A stretch of DNA of 64,000 bases. It comes from Yamadazyma tenuis. Taxonomy: Eukaryota > Ascomycota > Pichiomycetes > Serinales > Debaryomycetaceae. Positions 9,479-18,482 of the stretch are shown here, piece after piece; position 1 is the stretch's first letter; each line of letters starts with the position of its first letter. The notes under the pieces are model-generated. The model was not told the DNA's origin. It saw nothing but the letters and a program-made list of their open reading frames with translations, and made no database searches. The position numbers and the translations under genes were made by a program. Where the stretch lies: NCBI RefSeq assembly GCF_029203305.1, contig NC_089466.1:868001-932000 (forward strand), written 5' to 3'.

Positions 9479-10093
9479 ATGGATCCGGTCGATGAAAAGA
9501 GAGATATCTGGATCTCCAAGAGCCTTTCGTATCTTCTACGGCACGGCGCCAAGAAAGAAAAGCTAGAAATAGATGACCATGGGAACGTGGAGATGCAGCA
9601 TCTCCTCAATCACAATCGAATTAAGTGTCGACATGTTACCCTCGAGGATGTGAAGAGAGTGGTCACAAACAACAATAAAAACCGGTTTGCCCTCAAGCAA
9701 CACAATGGAAAGTTGTACATATGCGCACAGAATGGCCATTCTATAGGAATCTCCAACCAAAACCTTGAAAAGTTAGAGCCACTGGCAGTACCAGCAGGAC
9801 TATTTCACGGTACCTACAAAGCTAAACTTCCCGCGATAATCGCTAGTGGAGGTCTCAGCCGAATGAACCGAAACCACATTCATCTCACCACAAACATGAA
9901 TTACGTCCGTCCTACTTGCGATATCCTTATTTTCATCGATACCGAAAAGTGTGTAGAGCGAGGAATTGTATTTTACAAGAGCGGAAACGATGTTTATTTG
10001 ACAGAGGGTCTAGGCGGGATTGTCGGTCCAGATTTATTCAGGCGGGTTGAAGAACGCCTTTCTGGAGCAAATGTTCAGTACGAGCTTTTGTAG
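9479..10093 (+). CDS. TPT1: tRNA 2'-phosphotransferase
   Basis: A 204-residue Tpt1/KptA protein. It removes the 2'-phosphate left at the splice junction after tRNA ligation, using NAD+. Key residues are present: R21-H22 in YLLRHGAK, R69 in NKNRFAL, and the Arg of the later MNRNHIHL motif, equivalent to the catalytic Arg/His set of S. cerevisiae Tpt1. HNRIKCRHVT and LFHGTYK are also family blocks. It is slightly shorter than the S. cerevisiae enzyme (230), lacking C-terminal residues beyond the NAD fold. Confidence 0.92.
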   Translation: MDPVDEKRDIWISKSLSYLLRHGAKKEKLEIDDHGNVEMQHLLNHNRIKCRHVTLEDVKRVVTNNNKNRFALKQHNGKLYICAQNGHSIGISNQNLEKLEPLAVPAGLFHGTYKAKLPAIIASGGLSRMNRNHIHLTTNMNYVRPTCDILIFIDTEKCVERGIVFYKSGNDVYLTEGLGGIVGPDLFRRVEERLSGANVQYELL

Positions 10094-11444
10094 TGCCGCG
10101 AACTGGCCAGACCATTTACAGCTGCGCAAGTGGGGGTGACTGGCAATTATATACTCCCGACGTACATATACTAGAAACGCAAATGGAAACGCATTTCATG
10201 GAGCCCATAATTAGAGGCTGGATAATCGCATTTGTTGTATTACAGCTTTGACGTTATTAGTCACTTAAACCTACTAGCTACCAAGAGAAACCTGTAGTTG
10301 CACGACAGTTTTCGCCAGCTTTAGACCTGAGTTGGCTCCAAATTTACTTCTCTCGTATCGAGAGTACCGGAATTACTAATATCGTACGTTTACGATAAAT
10401 ATACCGAAAAAGACTGCAATAGAACGGCAAACGTATACCTCATTGCGCTCTCGGCTAAAACAGCGAAACCAAGGTGAACCACCTGCCCATTGCTGATAGT
10501 ACGCAACCCCTTGTTAACCATAACAATACAGTAAATTTGCGGCAACCTTTCTTTCTGCTGCAAATTTAACACATCCTCTGGAGGTTAATTAGGCACATAA
10601 GTTTTTCGTTTTCCAAACGGATCTCACTTGGATACATTTGTGTGCCTTTTGATGCAGGAGATTTGCAACTGGATATAACCTACAAATCTTTAATGCACCG
10701 TCGGCAAACACCGCAACTACCACACAGAGGAGGAATATATTTCCTTACGATCAAATGACTTAAGCTTTCGTCCCCTGATTGTTAATGACACCTTGGCAAC
10801 CTTGATTACGAGCTGCTGACTTTTTTATTCTTCGGACGATGCGACAACAATAGAAATTAGGGTTTTAGTCAAAGGTTGCAAATACTTGGACTTGCTTGCT
10901 GTATGACTTCAAGATGACCAGTTGAGCCTCATATAGAACACAGTAAACTTCTGCACCGACTCCATTTTATGGCAGCTCTCGGAAGACGGTCACCCAAATC
11001 GCTGAGCTGAGGCGCATAGGCTACGGAGGAAGCTGCTTCTAGGACCGAAAAAATACCGCCACTACAGCACCTTTTATTTTCCCCGCGGGCATCTGTCGTA
11101 CTACATCTAAAATTAGTGAGAGCTGGTGATGGTTCTCAACCCTTGTAGGAATCTTCTAAATGGTGTTCTATGCATCGCAAAATATAACCAATAGGTTGAG
11201 CTACCCATCGTGCGGTTGTTCATTTAAATTGTACTCTCGCCTCTGCTCGATTATAGGAAGGGAGGCGAAAAATAACCTAAAAGAAAAAGGCGGCAATTAA
11301 ATTGTCCAGGCTGTTCTAGATCAATAGTGAGCTGAAAGTTTAAATGTCTTCTTTGGTATTTTTTTTTTTTTGCTGTGTGGCCTACCCAAGCTTACATATT
11401 AAGAACCGAATCTCCATCATATTGTCATTTTTTATAAAAGGTCA
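10094..11444. other. Intergenic between TPT1 and the Cys-rich gene
   Basis: 1.35 kb with no credible ORF. It contains two neighbouring dyads at 10350-10397 (listed separately), a T-run at 11360-11371 and a TATAAAAG at 11433-11440. It is probably a long promoter for the gene at 11445. No RNA gene is recognised. Confidence 0.5.
10350..10397. repeat. Two adjacent short inverted repeats
   Basis: 10350-10364 reads CTCTCG-TAT-CGAGAG and 10380-10397 reads TATCGTA-CGTT-TACGATA. Both have perfect arms with 3-4 nt centres, and their midpoints lie about 31 bp apart. They could be operator-like dyads or small hairpins; no known factor is assigned. Confidence 0.6.
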
Positions 11445-12107
11445 ATGAATGACTTGTTGAGCCTGCTAAAACAGGGCAAGCGCTTCCAGCGGTTTGATGA
11501 CTTGAGGAGCGACCAAATCCTCCAATGGTATTGCTGTGACTGTGGCCAGAGCTATGGAACCGTTATGTACCAAGACCATTTAATAGACTTGGCCCAGCAA
11601 CAGCAGCACTTAATTCTAGCGAAAGCCACCAGCCCCGGACGCGGGCTCAGCCCGCCACTGCTGCCTGCAGCGACTCCCCCGGAGCCCCAGGAGACTCAGC
11701 TGATTCTGCTGAGTCAGCTGACTCCCATAAAACGGTACAAGTCGCTACTATATTCGCTCAGTGATCGAGAGTCGCTCATGAATCTCTTGAGCGGATTGGC
11801 TTCTCCGGCCGGAGAAAATACTGTTTCCAACTCGGACGATGACGATGACACCGAACTCGAAGAATACGCCTACCACTCAAACTCCGAACTCTCTCATTCC
11901 ACAGAAGTACCCCTTGCGGCTAATTATACTCTCGAGTCTCCAGATGCCAGCCTTTTGGCTGCGAATGGCCATGGCCACCGAGCATATCCTTCAAACTTGT
12001 CACAGTACTTGGTTTCGATTCCCGAGCGATTTACCTGTAATCGATGCTGTCACATGATGTGCCCCTATTGCCTCAAGCTTCGATGTCGGGACATTTGCTC
12101 CACATGA
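11445..12107 (+). CDS. Unknown Cys-rich, probably zinc-binding protein
   Basis: 220 residues, family not identified. An N-terminal WYCCDCGQSYG (residues ~28-38) and a C-terminal FTCNRCCHMMCPYCLKLRC (~196-214) form a split CxxC ... CxxC ... CPYC pattern suited to bind zinc across the chain. Between them lies a Ser/Thr/Pro- and Asp/Glu-rich, probably disordered linker with SDDDDDTELEE. Seven CTG codons (11463, 11658, 11661, 11700, 11706, 11709, 11718) would be Ser in this clade, making residues ~72-92 Ser/Pro-rich rather than Leu-rich. A TATAAAAG lies only 4 bp before the ATG, so either it is not the TATA box or the true start is downstream. It could be a stress- or nutrient-regulated factor; that is inference. 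Confidence 0.65.
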   Translation: MNDLLSLLKQGKRFQRFDDLRSDQILQWYCCDCGQSYGTVMYQDHLIDLAQQQQHLILAKATSPGRGLSPPLLPAATPPEPQETQLILLSQLTPIKRYKSLLYSLSDRESLMNLLSGLASPAGENTVSNSDDDDDTELEEYAYHSNSELSHSTEVPLAANYTLESPDASLLAANGHGHRAYPSNLSQYLVSIPERFTCNRCCHMMCPYCLKLRCRDICST

Positions 12108-12520
12108 AATTCCTTGATGTTCCTCATGCATGAATGGATTATGTGCCTGAATCGGGATAATACACCACCTTTATTTATGACTTCATGACCACCTCCATGC
12201 GGGGGGTGGATCTTCACGTTCCCGCATCTGTATTTAGCTTTCATATTATTTTTGTATACTAGACTTTGAAAGAACAAAGTGTCTAAAAATAGCCTGGCAT
12301 CGGCCGGGCAGGTGAAACAACGTACTGGGGTACTTTCAACCGCTTTGTTCCCCAGGAATACAAAAGCTGATCGGGGAACGCTATCGCCTTGGCAGGTACC
12401 ACTGCGGCGTTCGCTTGACCTTCGGTTGACGCGCGTTTGCACCCAGTTGTGGGTGGTTTGTGCAGATGCGATTTCTGACTTTTATGCGCGATCCACCGCG
12501 TTGTTGATGATGTTGATGCC
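12108..12520. other. Intergenic between Cys-rich gene and DIA2
   Basis: About 410 bp. Short ORFs on both strands here have no recognisable content. Presumably it holds the terminator of the upstream gene and the DIA2 promoter. Confidence 0.5.
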
Positions 12521-14464
12521 ATGAATGAAGACCTTGTAAACGATAAAATAGAGCTTGCAAAATTGTACTTTAAGTCCAAGAGTTACAAGAAGGCCCTTTC
12601 TACATACACCCAACTCGTTGAACACATCGCCACATATACTCCCGCCAATGTGGCTCGTGTGCTACGAGCGTATAATCTTCCAGAGACTCCATTGATAGGA
12701 AAACCCCATCACCCCAGACTCTCGTCCATTCTTGATGCTAGGGCTGCGACGTACGAAAAGCTTGGGGATGTGTCACAATCCTTAGCCGATAGCCAAAGTT
12801 CATTAAAAGTGAATCCACTCGACTTGAAAGCTTACTTGCGGATCGGTAAGAACTATCTTAAGATGGGCGACGAGATAAAAGCATTCAGAAACTACCAATG
12901 TGGGCATTATCTCGTGTCAAAATTCTTACAGAAACATACAGATTATTCCATCAACCGGGACCTTTTGGGAAAGTTAGAACAAGCGTACTCGAAGCTCAAT
13001 TCCCACTTGAAGAGAAAAAGACAACTCCAAACCCAACTAGAAAAACAATTGCCGTTGAAAAAGGCGAAGAAGTCCATCGACCCGTTTGACCGTTTGGAGT
13101 TGGATGTGTTGGAAACAATCTTTGGTCATTTGAACGTGGCCAATTTGTTTTCTTGCCACTTGGTATGTAAAAGCTGGTATAACACCTTGATTTCGTTCGT
13201 TCAGTTGTACCAATCGATTTCCCTAAAACCTAAAATCAAGTATAAAGAGTTTCTCAATGGGGTAAATATGTTCAATCGCTTGAAGAAGTACTCGCTTAGT
13301 TGGAAGATCAACCAAACTTCACTCCCGGAGTTTTGGAAGATTATTGACAGCATGATTAAGCACAACTTCAAGCTCAAGTCTTTGGAAGTATTCAACGAGT
13401 TTAATTACTATGATCTTTTGCTTAAACTTGATAAGTACGGCTTCAAATTTCACTTCAAATATGTGGAAAACTTGAAGCTAATCTTGAGTGCTTGTCCACC
13501 TTCTCAATTGATGAATTTATTTCCTAACTTGAGAAGCATGGAAATTATATTGATGGAGAGTCAGGCGTCTCCTCCATTAATTATCGATAACAAAAATGCT
13601 TTCAAAAAACTCATATCTCAGGAGGTAGAGTTAGAATCATGTTTGGAAATCTTGGTGCTTATTAACAAAAACTCTATCCTGAACTATCCTCCATTTCTTT
13701 CACACACCGTCAACTTGAGGAAGCTCATAATTTCAAACTTTGAATTCAACAATATTCAGCACAACTTTGGCCTGTTCCTTTCGAATTGTTCTAACTTAAA
13801 GTATCTTACTTTAGAGAACAACAGAAATTTGTCTTTCAAGATCTTCCTCCAAAATCTAATCAACTACAGATCAGATTTCAAACTACTCAAGTTAGTGTTT
13901 CGGGAGCATGCAATAGACAGTTCGTCGAATTTAGCTGAGTTCACTATTTCAGACTTCCACAACCTCAGTGAACTCATCTACTTGGACTTGTACTCCATTT
14001 CCTTGTCCAATAATGGCTTGAAGAAGTTTCTTACGTGCTGCCCTCTCCTCGAAACGTTGATACTTGGTGCTTCTAACTTCATCTATTTCAAGAATGATTC
14101 TATCAACCAATTTATCAAATTGAATCTTCTCGATTTACTAATGGTCTTGCCTTGTCTCAGAAACTTATCGTTAATCGACCTAAACCTAGATAACTTGTCA
14201 ATGAGTTATTTTTGTAAAGATTTGCAGAAGTTCCAAACTCAACTAGATTACTTGGACTTGAGTTTTAACAATAAGGTTGATGGAATTGGCCTTCTAAGTC
14301 TATTAGATTACGACATGAAATTGAAACAATTGATTCTTGATGGAATTCAAGTCAATGCAGACACTTTGAGCTTGATACAATCACGATACGGAATCACCGT
14401 TAAAAATGACCATTTGAAGCTGAAATGGCGGCAATACGGTATAAATTCTTTTATTCTTCCCTAA
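12521..14464 (+). CDS. DIA2: SCF ubiquitin-ligase F-box protein Dia2 (TPR, F-box, LRR)
   Basis: 647 residues. Three modules in Dia2 order: N-terminal TPR repeats (residues ~1-150, e.g. LAKLYFKSKSYKKALSTY), a basic stretch LKRKRQ...LKKAKK (~165-182), an F-box (~189-225, RLELDVLETIFGHL then CHLVCKSWYNTL), and leucine-rich repeats to the end. Dia2 directs the SCF complex to the replisome, ubiquitinating Mcm7 for CMG helicase disassembly, and also acts on Mrc1 and Ctf4. S. cerevisiae Dia2 is 732 aa. Other TPR/F-box/LRR proteins of fungi (for example Pof3 of fission yeast) are the same orthologous group. Confidence 0.8.
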   Translation: MNEDLVNDKIELAKLYFKSKSYKKALSTYTQLVEHIATYTPANVARVLRAYNLPETPLIGKPHHPRLSSILDARAATYEKLGDVSQSLADSQSSLKVNPLDLKAYLRIGKNYLKMGDEIKAFRNYQCGHYLVSKFLQKHTDYSINRDLLGKLEQAYSKLNSHLKRKRQLQTQLEKQLPLKKAKKSIDPFDRLELDVLETIFGHLNVANLFSCHLVCKSWYNTLISFVQLYQSISLKPKIKYKEFLNGVNMFNRLKKYSLSWKINQTSLPEFWKIIDSMIKHNFKLKSLEVFNEFNYYDLLLKLDKYGFKFHFKYVENLKLILSACPPSQLMNLFPNLRSMEIILMESQASPPLIIDNKNAFKKLISQEVELESCLEILVLINKNSILNYPPFLSHTVNLRKLIISNFEFNNIQHNFGLFLSNCSNLKYLTLENNRNLSFKIFLQNLINYRSDFKLLKLVFREHAIDSSSNLAEFTISDFHNLSELIYLDLYSISLSNNGLKKFLTCCPLLETLILGASNFIYFKNDSINQFIKLNLLDLLMVLPCLRNLSLIDLNLDNLSMSYFCKDLQKFQTQLDYLDLSFNNKVDGIGLLSLLDYDMKLKQLILDGIQVNADTLSLIQSRYGITVKNDHLKLKWRQYGINSFILP

Positions 14465-14631
14465 CCTTTCTTGTACATACTTTCTCTTAATGCATTTATC
14501 AAACATTTTCAAAACTTTTATTACAGTAGCAACTACATACTTTTTAATCTTGACGTCTTTCAGCCAAATGGCGTTGTTCGTTGGACAAACGCCATTTTTC
14601 TGACATTTTAAATTTTGCAGCCTTCTCTTTC

Positions 14632-14661
14632 AAAATTTCCTCAGTGCGAAAAGACGATGAG
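14632..14661 (+). promoter_or_regulatory. RRPE + PAC pair before BUD21
   Basis: AAAATTT at 14632-14638 and GATGAG (PAC core) at 14656-14661. The PAC motif overlaps an in-frame ATG at 14657, which argues that this ATG lies in the promoter and that translation starts at 14702. Confidence 0.5.
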
Positions 14662-14701
14662 ATATTTGAGCATCAAAACTTTAAGAGATCTCTCCATCAG
14701 C

Positions 14702-15340
14702 ATGGTAGCAACGAGGAACCAAAGCAAACAAGCTAAGAAAATAAAGTTTGACGATGAAGATGTAAGCATAGACTTGCCCTTGGGAAAAACGGAAGATGTT
14801 GAAGATCCTGCTATGCTTTCAGAGGAAGAAAATTCCAGTGAAGATGATAGCGATGAGGGTCCGGAGGAGGAATCCACCAACAAGGCAAAGGAAGATTTAT
14901 TAGCCCAAGAAAAGGCCCGAAAAAAAGCTGAAGCTGAAGCAAAAAGAGAGGAGAGACAACGGAGAAGGCAGCAAGACTTATACAATAAACAACAACAAGA
15001 ACTGAAAAAAACTAAGCAACAGAAGCTACCATCCATAGAAATATTACCTGACATTTTACCTGACGAAATCTTAGAAGCCATTAATGATGAAAACGTTGAA
15101 CTTGCAAGTGAAACCATCCAACCAAGGCATAAAAAAATTGAAGATTTTGACGTTGAGCTCAAGAAGCAGTTGAAACTTGAAAAATTGAAGAAACTCAAAG
15201 CTCTCAATAAATCGTCCATAAAGAAAGGTCCGGTACACGTCAAGGTGTTAAGTAGTCTCAAAGGAGTTCCTAGAGCAGAGAGCAAGATCATCAATTCGAG
15301 AGAGAAGTGGTTGAAGAGAAAGTCATTACATAAGAAGTGA
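14702..15340 (+). CDS. BUD21: Small-subunit processome protein Bud21/Utp16
   Basis: 212 residues from the ATG at 14702, close to S. cerevisiae Bud21 (214). Acidic Ser/Asp/Glu N-terminus, a long Lys/Glu/Arg helix (~65-110), then the diagnostic C-terminal block (KKGPVHVKVLSSL, then REKWLKRKSLHKK). It is a U3 snoRNP component for 18S rRNA processing in the nucleolus. The frame is open further 5' with an ATG at 14657, but that codon lies in a PAC promoter motif. The gene follows DIA2 on the same strand by 237 bp. Confidence 0.85.
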   Translation: MVATRNQSKQAKKIKFDDEDVSIDLPLGKTEDVEDPAMLSEEENSSEDDSDEGPEEESTNKAKEDLLAQEKARKKAEAEAKREERQRRRQQDLYNKQQQELKKTKQQKLPSIEILPDILPDEILEAINDENVELASETIQPRHKKIEDFDVELKKQLKLEKLKKLKALNKSSIKKGPVHVKVLSSLKGVPRAESKIINSREKWLKRKSLHKK

Positions 15341-15412
15341 CAAATAGTTGTATATTAGCATTAAAGAAATTTGATTACTGGACTGACGCAGAAACAGGTG
15401 TATCTGTAGCCT

Positions 15413-15628
15413 CTAGAGACCCGCTCCTTGATCGTGTTGTTGTGTAGTTTGAACACCCATTCGTTCATTTCTGTCCTTATAGTTTGAAATGGAAATATCA
15501 GGCTCTTGCTCCTGGAGGTTCTCCTCCTTCAAATATGAGTTCCCTTGAAGCCCAGCACTCACTGCCTCGTCGTACTCCACAATATCTTCAGGTGTAAGCT
15601 TTATTGTAGTTGCAGCTCTTCTCAACAT
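15413..15628 (-). CDS. CDC26: Anaphase-promoting complex subunit Cdc26 (Apc12)
   Basis: A 71-residue protein. Its start MLRRAATTIKLTPEDIVEYD is the conserved Cdc26 N-terminus (MLRR.PT.L.L..DDI in animals and fungi) that inserts as an extended peptide into the TPR groove of Cdc16/Apc6. The C-terminal NERMGVQ resembles the (N/D)R(I/M)G box of animal Cdc26. It supports APC/C assembly. The gene is easily missed because of its size. It is divergent from ATX2 with only 47 bp between start codons, and its 3' end faces BUD21. Confidence 0.75.
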   Translation of the reverse strand: MLRRAATTIKLTPEDIVEYDEAVSAGLQGNSYLKEENLQEQEPDISISNYKDRNERMGVQTTQQHDQGAGL

Positions 15629-15675
15629 GATTTATTTAGGTCAAAAATCAGGAAACGCGAATTGTCATCACAAAT

Positions 15676-16449
15676 ATGATTCTGGCTATCGCTGCATTGC
15701 TAATATGTACTTTCATGGGAGCTATTTCCTATGGACTTGGTATTCTACCCTTACATCTTGACGTCAATAACCATATTAAGCCGGTTTCTCTCTTCAGTGG
15801 GGGATTATTGATTGGAGCAGCCTTGTGTTTGGCCATTCCTGAAAGCATTGAGAACTATACGAAGAATGCAAAAAATGACAGTAAATGGATTGGAATTTCC
15901 GTCATGCTTGGGTTTGTCAGTATGATTTTGGTTGATCAAAACTACCAGAAACCCGAACGTCAGGAAATTAGTATCAATGATTATGACGTTTCTCCCCCGC
16001 CATCTTCCATATTCAAATCGATTCTTCACACTTCATTGACATTGGCGTTACTTATACATTCGGCAATCGATGGGATATCGTTGGGGTCGGCCTTCCATCG
16101 AGACAGTATCACGTTTGTGTTTTCGTTGGTTGTAATTATTCACAAACTTCCAACATGTTTCAGTTTGAGTTGCTTGTTGCTTCAAAAAGGTGTCAATGCT
16201 GAGATGGTCAAAATACACATCTTAGCATTTGCGTTGACGACCCCACTATTTGCAATTCTTACATGGATAGCTCTACTTGCAGTCAATCCCAGTGATACTG
16301 TCATTGGTATTTTACTTCTTTTTAGCAGTGGGACTTTTATCTACATCCTGACTCATATTTTAGGTGAGTTCAAAGAGATGACATTTACAGAAATGGGCAT
16401 TTTGATTGTGGGAATTTTGGTCCCTGGGTTCCTTAGTTTCATGCATTAG
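15676..16449 (+). CDS. ATX2: ZIP-family metal transporter, Atx2/ZIP9 type (Golgi manganese/zinc)
   Basis: 257 residues with about 7-8 predicted membrane helices. ZIP signatures: HSAIDGISLG (helix 4, metal-binding His and Asp) and HKLPTCF (helix 5). The opening GLGILPLHL, GGLLIGAALCLAIPE and GFVSMILVDQ correspond to the ZIP9/SLC39A9 subfamily, whose yeast member Atx2 is a Golgi manganese transporter. The cytosolic loop (~95-112) is short and lacks the His-rich cluster of many ZIPs. Substrate preference cannot be read from sequence. Confidence 0.78.
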   Translation: MILAIAALLICTFMGAISYGLGILPLHLDVNNHIKPVSLFSGGLLIGAALCLAIPESIENYTKNAKNDSKWIGISVMLGFVSMILVDQNYQKPERQEISINDYDVSPPPSSIFKSILHTSLTLALLIHSAIDGISLGSAFHRDSITFVFSLVVIIHKLPTCFSLSCLLLQKGVNAEMVKIHILAFALTTPLFAILTWIALLAVNPSDTVIGILLLFSSGTFIYILTHILGEFKEMTFTEMGILIVGILVPGFLSFMH

Positions 16450-16482
16450 CTAATGATACTAAATATAGAAATTGGATCGTAA

Positions 16483-17205
16483 CTAACAGTGTATGACTTC
16501 TTGTAAAATCAGCTTCAATTTGTACTTCATTCTGACCTTTAAATTCTGTTTTGATTTCGAACCCAAACAGGTGGTACGGAATTTATGAGCTATAGCATCA
16601 GCGTATGTCACGGCTTGGTACCCGGTGGAATAAGTCTTTTCGATGGCTTGTTTGGTCAGGATTAATCTGAGAGGTGACGACTCTGGTTTGGTTATAATCA
16701 AATGCATAGTGGGATATTGGGTTACTTTTAACTCGATTAAGAGACGTTGTTTCTTAATCGTGAGGTCTTGAAAGGTCTTGATAGCATGGGAACGTCCGAA
16801 GTGACACAACCTGATGGAGTTTAAGGTGGTGGAGTACCGGTCAGATAAGAAGATCAATAGGTGAACTATCGACAAATCATCAAGGGTACATGGAACCGGA
16901 AGGTATCCATTGATAAACGAATGGAGTTCTTCAATCCGTATAAAAAATGACTCGTCATCGGGAGTCAAGATTTTTATACGGCAGTTTTCCTTTTCCAAGT
17001 CGAACTTGCTAATGGAAGCTGAATCGTCTGTCAAGGTACCAGACTTTGTAAGACTATTTCTTTTGTTGAGTAGGTTCACAAAGCTTATGGGGTTGTATTG
17101 AACCGGGGCATCTTCCTCTGAGAATGCGGTTGCTAGGGATGAACAGGGTGTCAAATTCTCCATGAAATCGTTGTATTCGGTATCAGCAAAATCCGGATCG
17201 GACAT
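16483..17205 (-). CDS. Unrecognised protein, 240 aa
   Basis: A clean ATG-started ORF, convergent with ATX2 (33 bp between stops). The N-terminal ~70 residues are Ser/Thr/Asp-rich and likely disordered; residues ~75-240 look folded, alternating hydrophobic strands and helices (IRLCHFGRSHAIKTF, QRLLIELKVTQYPTMHLII). No transmembrane segment, signal peptide or zinc motif. I know no family for it. Position and length support a real gene; the function is unknown. Confidence 0.65.
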   Translation of the reverse strand: MSDPDFADTEYNDFMENLTPCSSLATAFSEEDAPVQYNPISFVNLLNKRNSLTKSGTLTDDSASISKFDLEKENCRIKILTPDDESFFIRIEELHSFINGYLPVPCTLDDLSIVHLLIFLSDRYSTTLNSIRLCHFGRSHAIKTFQDLTIKKQRLLIELKVTQYPTMHLIITKPESSPLRLILTKQAIEKTYSTGYQAVTYADAIAHKFRTTCLGSKSKQNLKVRMKYKLKLILQEVIHC

Positions 17206-17689
17206 TTTGAATCAAACAGGGATAAAAACTAATACAATCAAGCACCAGGCTCGGAAAGGTATAAATAAAGAATATTGATAAATGTATGGAGAAGCCCTTA
17301 AATAGATCTTGTTGGCTGGGTAGGCAAAAACCTCTACCAATCGAATGTGTGAAGGAATTTATATAACAATAAAATTCTGGGGTGATCGTTGAAAGCGGGT
17401 ACTCCATTTTTTTTACCCCACTCACTTTTTTCAAAGGTGTTTGGGGTAGACCGAATAATGTGATGTTACATTTATACTAAGTATACTATTATTGTGCTCC
17501 ACTTGTGGAAATGAAGTGGATATGAGTAGTTAGGTTGAACGATCTACCCCTTCAAAGGAACAACCATGCTAGGAGTGCTGGATCGGCAACCTGGTATGTT
17601 GTAACGTGATAACCGATGTAAAGGAAAGGTCTGAGCACGCGTCGGGATTACGGGTCTAATGTATCACACAACAGCATTGTGGTTTTGTA
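17206..17689. other. Intergenic between two orphan genes
   Basis: Some 480 bp upstream of the orphan at 17205 and downstream of the orphan ending at 17690. AT-rich with short T and A runs near 17410. No ORF or RNA gene is recognised. Confidence 0.5.
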
Positions 17690-18178
17690 CTACACGTCAA
17701 CGTGACTGTCACAGTTTAAATCCACAAATGGGTTGTACTTGTTGTCTAGCACAAAGCAGGTGATGAATCTGGTTTTCATTATCATCAACACATCCACCAC
17801 CAACACATTAAGTCGAGCATACTCCATGGTGGTGAGTTTCACGATGTCGCTGAACCCCTCTACGATCATGGTCTTCTCTTCGGGTCCAGTTTCGAGGAAC
17901 TCTTTTAGATCTTTCAAATTGTTCATCTTGTGGTAATTAAATTGCTTCATCTGGGTATCCAGATGAGAGAAGTTATAGTTCCCATTGAAGACGGCGTCAT
18001 AAAGGCGAGTGGGAAGCGTACAGTTTATATAAACGGTGTACTTGAAGTCCTCGTCCACCCGGCCCAACACGTACTTAATACCAGCATTGATATCTTGTGA
18101 CACCACATACTCCATTGACGATTTTGTTTTTCGAACGCGATTCGGACCAACACCGACGGACTTAGGTATTGAGTCCAT
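17690..18178 (-). CDS. Unrecognised protein, 162 aa
   Basis: An ATG-started ORF of 162 codons. A basic N-terminus (VGPNRVRKTKSS) is followed by a mixed alpha/beta-looking body (YVVSQDINAGIKYVL, KYTVYINCTLPTRLYD, IVKLTTMEYARLNVLVVDVLMIMKTRFITCFVL). Four Cys/His are scattered without a metal motif. No membrane helix is certain, although residues ~122-145 are quite hydrophobic. No family is recognised. It shares no obvious sequence with the neighbouring orphan at 16483. Confidence 0.5.
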   Translation of the reverse strand: MDSIPKSVGVGPNRVRKTKSSMEYVVSQDINAGIKYVLGRVDEDFKYTVYINCTLPTRLYDAVFNGNYNFSHLDTQMKQFNYHKMNNLKDLKEFLETGPEEKTMIVEGFSDIVKLTTMEYARLNVLVVDVLMIMKTRFITCFVLDNKYNPFVDLNCDSHVDV

Positions 18179-18482
18179 ACAGGATAATGGTTCTGGTGGG
18201 GCCGTTCCACGGGATTAAGTCTACAGGGAAACAATGAACTAAAGAACAGGAACACTTCATGAGGCGTCCAGGGGCTTTGTTTTTTTAAAATACTGGTTTC
18301 ACAACAGAATTTGATCCCATCATTCCGTTCGTCTTCCGGTCTCGATCATATCTCCAGAACCACCGTGTAAAGAAAACTAACTATCTCTTAAAATATATCT
18401 GCGATTCATGGACTACTCCAATTCTAATTAGGTAAGTGCAGAGCGCAAGTGAATAACTCCGAGCAGCAACAATATATCCAAT
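18179..18482. other. Short intergenic region
   Basis: About 300 bp between the 162-aa orphan and the secreted-peptide gene, both on the minus strand. Nothing is identified beyond an A/T run near 18280. Confidence 0.5.

Noticed and set aside
14641..15294. 217-codon antisense ORF opposite BUD21
   Set aside because: Ser/Phe/Cys-rich complement of Glu/Lys-rich coding sequence; a typical shadow ORF.
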